From Aquidulcibacter sp. (GTDB lineage Bacteria > Pseudomonadota > Alphaproteobacteria > Caulobacterales > Aquidulcibacteraceae), in the NCBI RefSeq assembly GCF_020253525.1, contig NZ_JADCBK010000004.1, positions 1 through 52,260 on the forward strand: DNA of 52,260 bases, given 5' to 3'. A program made the translations under genes and the position numbers. Positions within the stretch are counted from its first letter, which is position 1; each line of letters opens with the position of its first letter. Below are positions 52,075-52,260 of this stretch, one piece after another. A model generated the notes under the pieces. That model was given only the letters and a program-made list of their open reading frames with translations, did no database searches and was not told the DNA's origin.

Positions 52075-52260
52075 CCGACCCCTCACCAAGTCACCAACAA
52101 ACCCGATCAAGGCGGGCAATGGCCCTCGTTTTGGCAGTCTTTGCCACCGTGACGCTTGCTTATGGGGCTGGAGAGCTTTCGCATCTTTTGTCCTTTTCAT
52201 TGAGCGAAGCGGGTGCCCCTGATTTCTTTCGGGAGCCAATCAATTTGGCGTTGGCCCTCC
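52071..52260 (+). CDS. Membrane protein, N-terminal part, cut by the window edge
   Basis: Begins with ATG overlapping the methyltransferase stop (ATGA). The 63 visible residues show a polar start (MTDPSPSHQQTRSRRA), one hydrophobic helix (MALVLAVFATVTLAYGAGEL) and a soluble stretch with SEAGAPDFFREP. The rest is beyond the window. Not recognised; it does not look like a restriction enzyme so far. Confidence 0.6.
   Translation, partial: MTDPSPSHQQTRSRRAMALVLAVFATVTLAYGAGELSHLLSFSLSEAGAPDFFREPINLALAL

Noticed and set aside
50863-52260. Complete restriction-modification or other defence island
   Set aside because: Only the methyltransferase is visible; the neighbouring genes are a thiolase and a membrane protein fragment, so a defence system cannot be supported within the window.

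Overview
The window looks like ordinary chromosome of an alphaproteobacterium. Evidence: an S16 protein with an Ala/Glu-rich tail, a tsaE-amgK-murU operon, an HPr/EIIA-Man PTS pair, metZ-type methionine synthesis, a hrcA-grpE pair, three TonB-dependent receptors, and CheY-like regulators with a basic tail. The large number of TonB receptors and exported hydrolases recalls Caulobacterales, Hyphomonadaceae or Sphingomonadales; I cannot place it more finely. I see no tRNA, rRNA, insertion sequence, prophage or CRISPR array.

Layout. 1-7.6 kb: putrescine synthesis from agmatine (aguA-aguB), a Tat-exported PhoD-type phosphatase, a TonB receptor, a 628-bp gene-free gap holding four tandem 42-bp terminator-like repeats, and a lipoprotein MsrA. 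7.6-13.5 kb: two more TonB receptors around a fumarylacetoacetate-hydrolase-family enzyme. 13.5-15.9 kb: tsaE-amgK-murU, where amgK and murU salvage N-acetylmuramate to UDP-MurNAc. 15.9-21.3 kb: a serine hydrolase, pyridoxal kinase, a CitE-like lyase, a lipoprotein, a glutathione S-transferase and threonine ammonia-lyase. 21.4-26.4 kb: a Kef-type K+/H+ antiporter overlapping its KefF-like flavoprotein, a coupled DUF6196-like/DUF3667 pair and a small lipoprotein. 26.4-31.9 kb: a minus-strand run ffh-rpsP-hydrolase-VOC-hrcA-grpE, in which two unrelated genes sit where rimM-trmD usually follow rpsP. 32.1-34.6 kb: the EIIA/HPr pair and a ferredoxin reductase-ferredoxin pair. 34.8-39.2 kb: ftsY-metZ, an HPt-like protein coupled to a response regulator, and an exported protein of unknown function. 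39.3-42.3 kb: two paralogous methyltransferase-fold proteins with signal peptides, one carrying a disordered tail of about 345 residues. 42.7-46.0 kb: a small heat-shock protein, then a NamZ-like exo-muramidase divergent from a class-C serine hydrolase. 46.1-52.3 kb: an amino-acid permease, ExoD, two TlpA-like thioredoxins, a thiolase, a C5-cytosine methyltransferase and the start of a membrane protein cut by the window edge.

How they work together: NamZ (43-44 kb) could release MurNAc in the periplasm, and AmgK and MurU (14-16 kb) could return it to wall synthesis in the cytoplasm, a split muropeptide-recycling route. Ffh and FtsY are the two GTPases of co-translational membrane targeting. 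HrcA, GrpE and Hsp20 belong to the heat-shock response. Two TlpA proteins and MsrA point to envelope redox control.

I do not see a clearly new defence or mobile system. The most unusual items are the exported methyltransferase pair with its low-complexity tail, the tandem terminator array after msrA, the broken rpsP operon, and the long hsp20 leader with a possible upstream reading frame.
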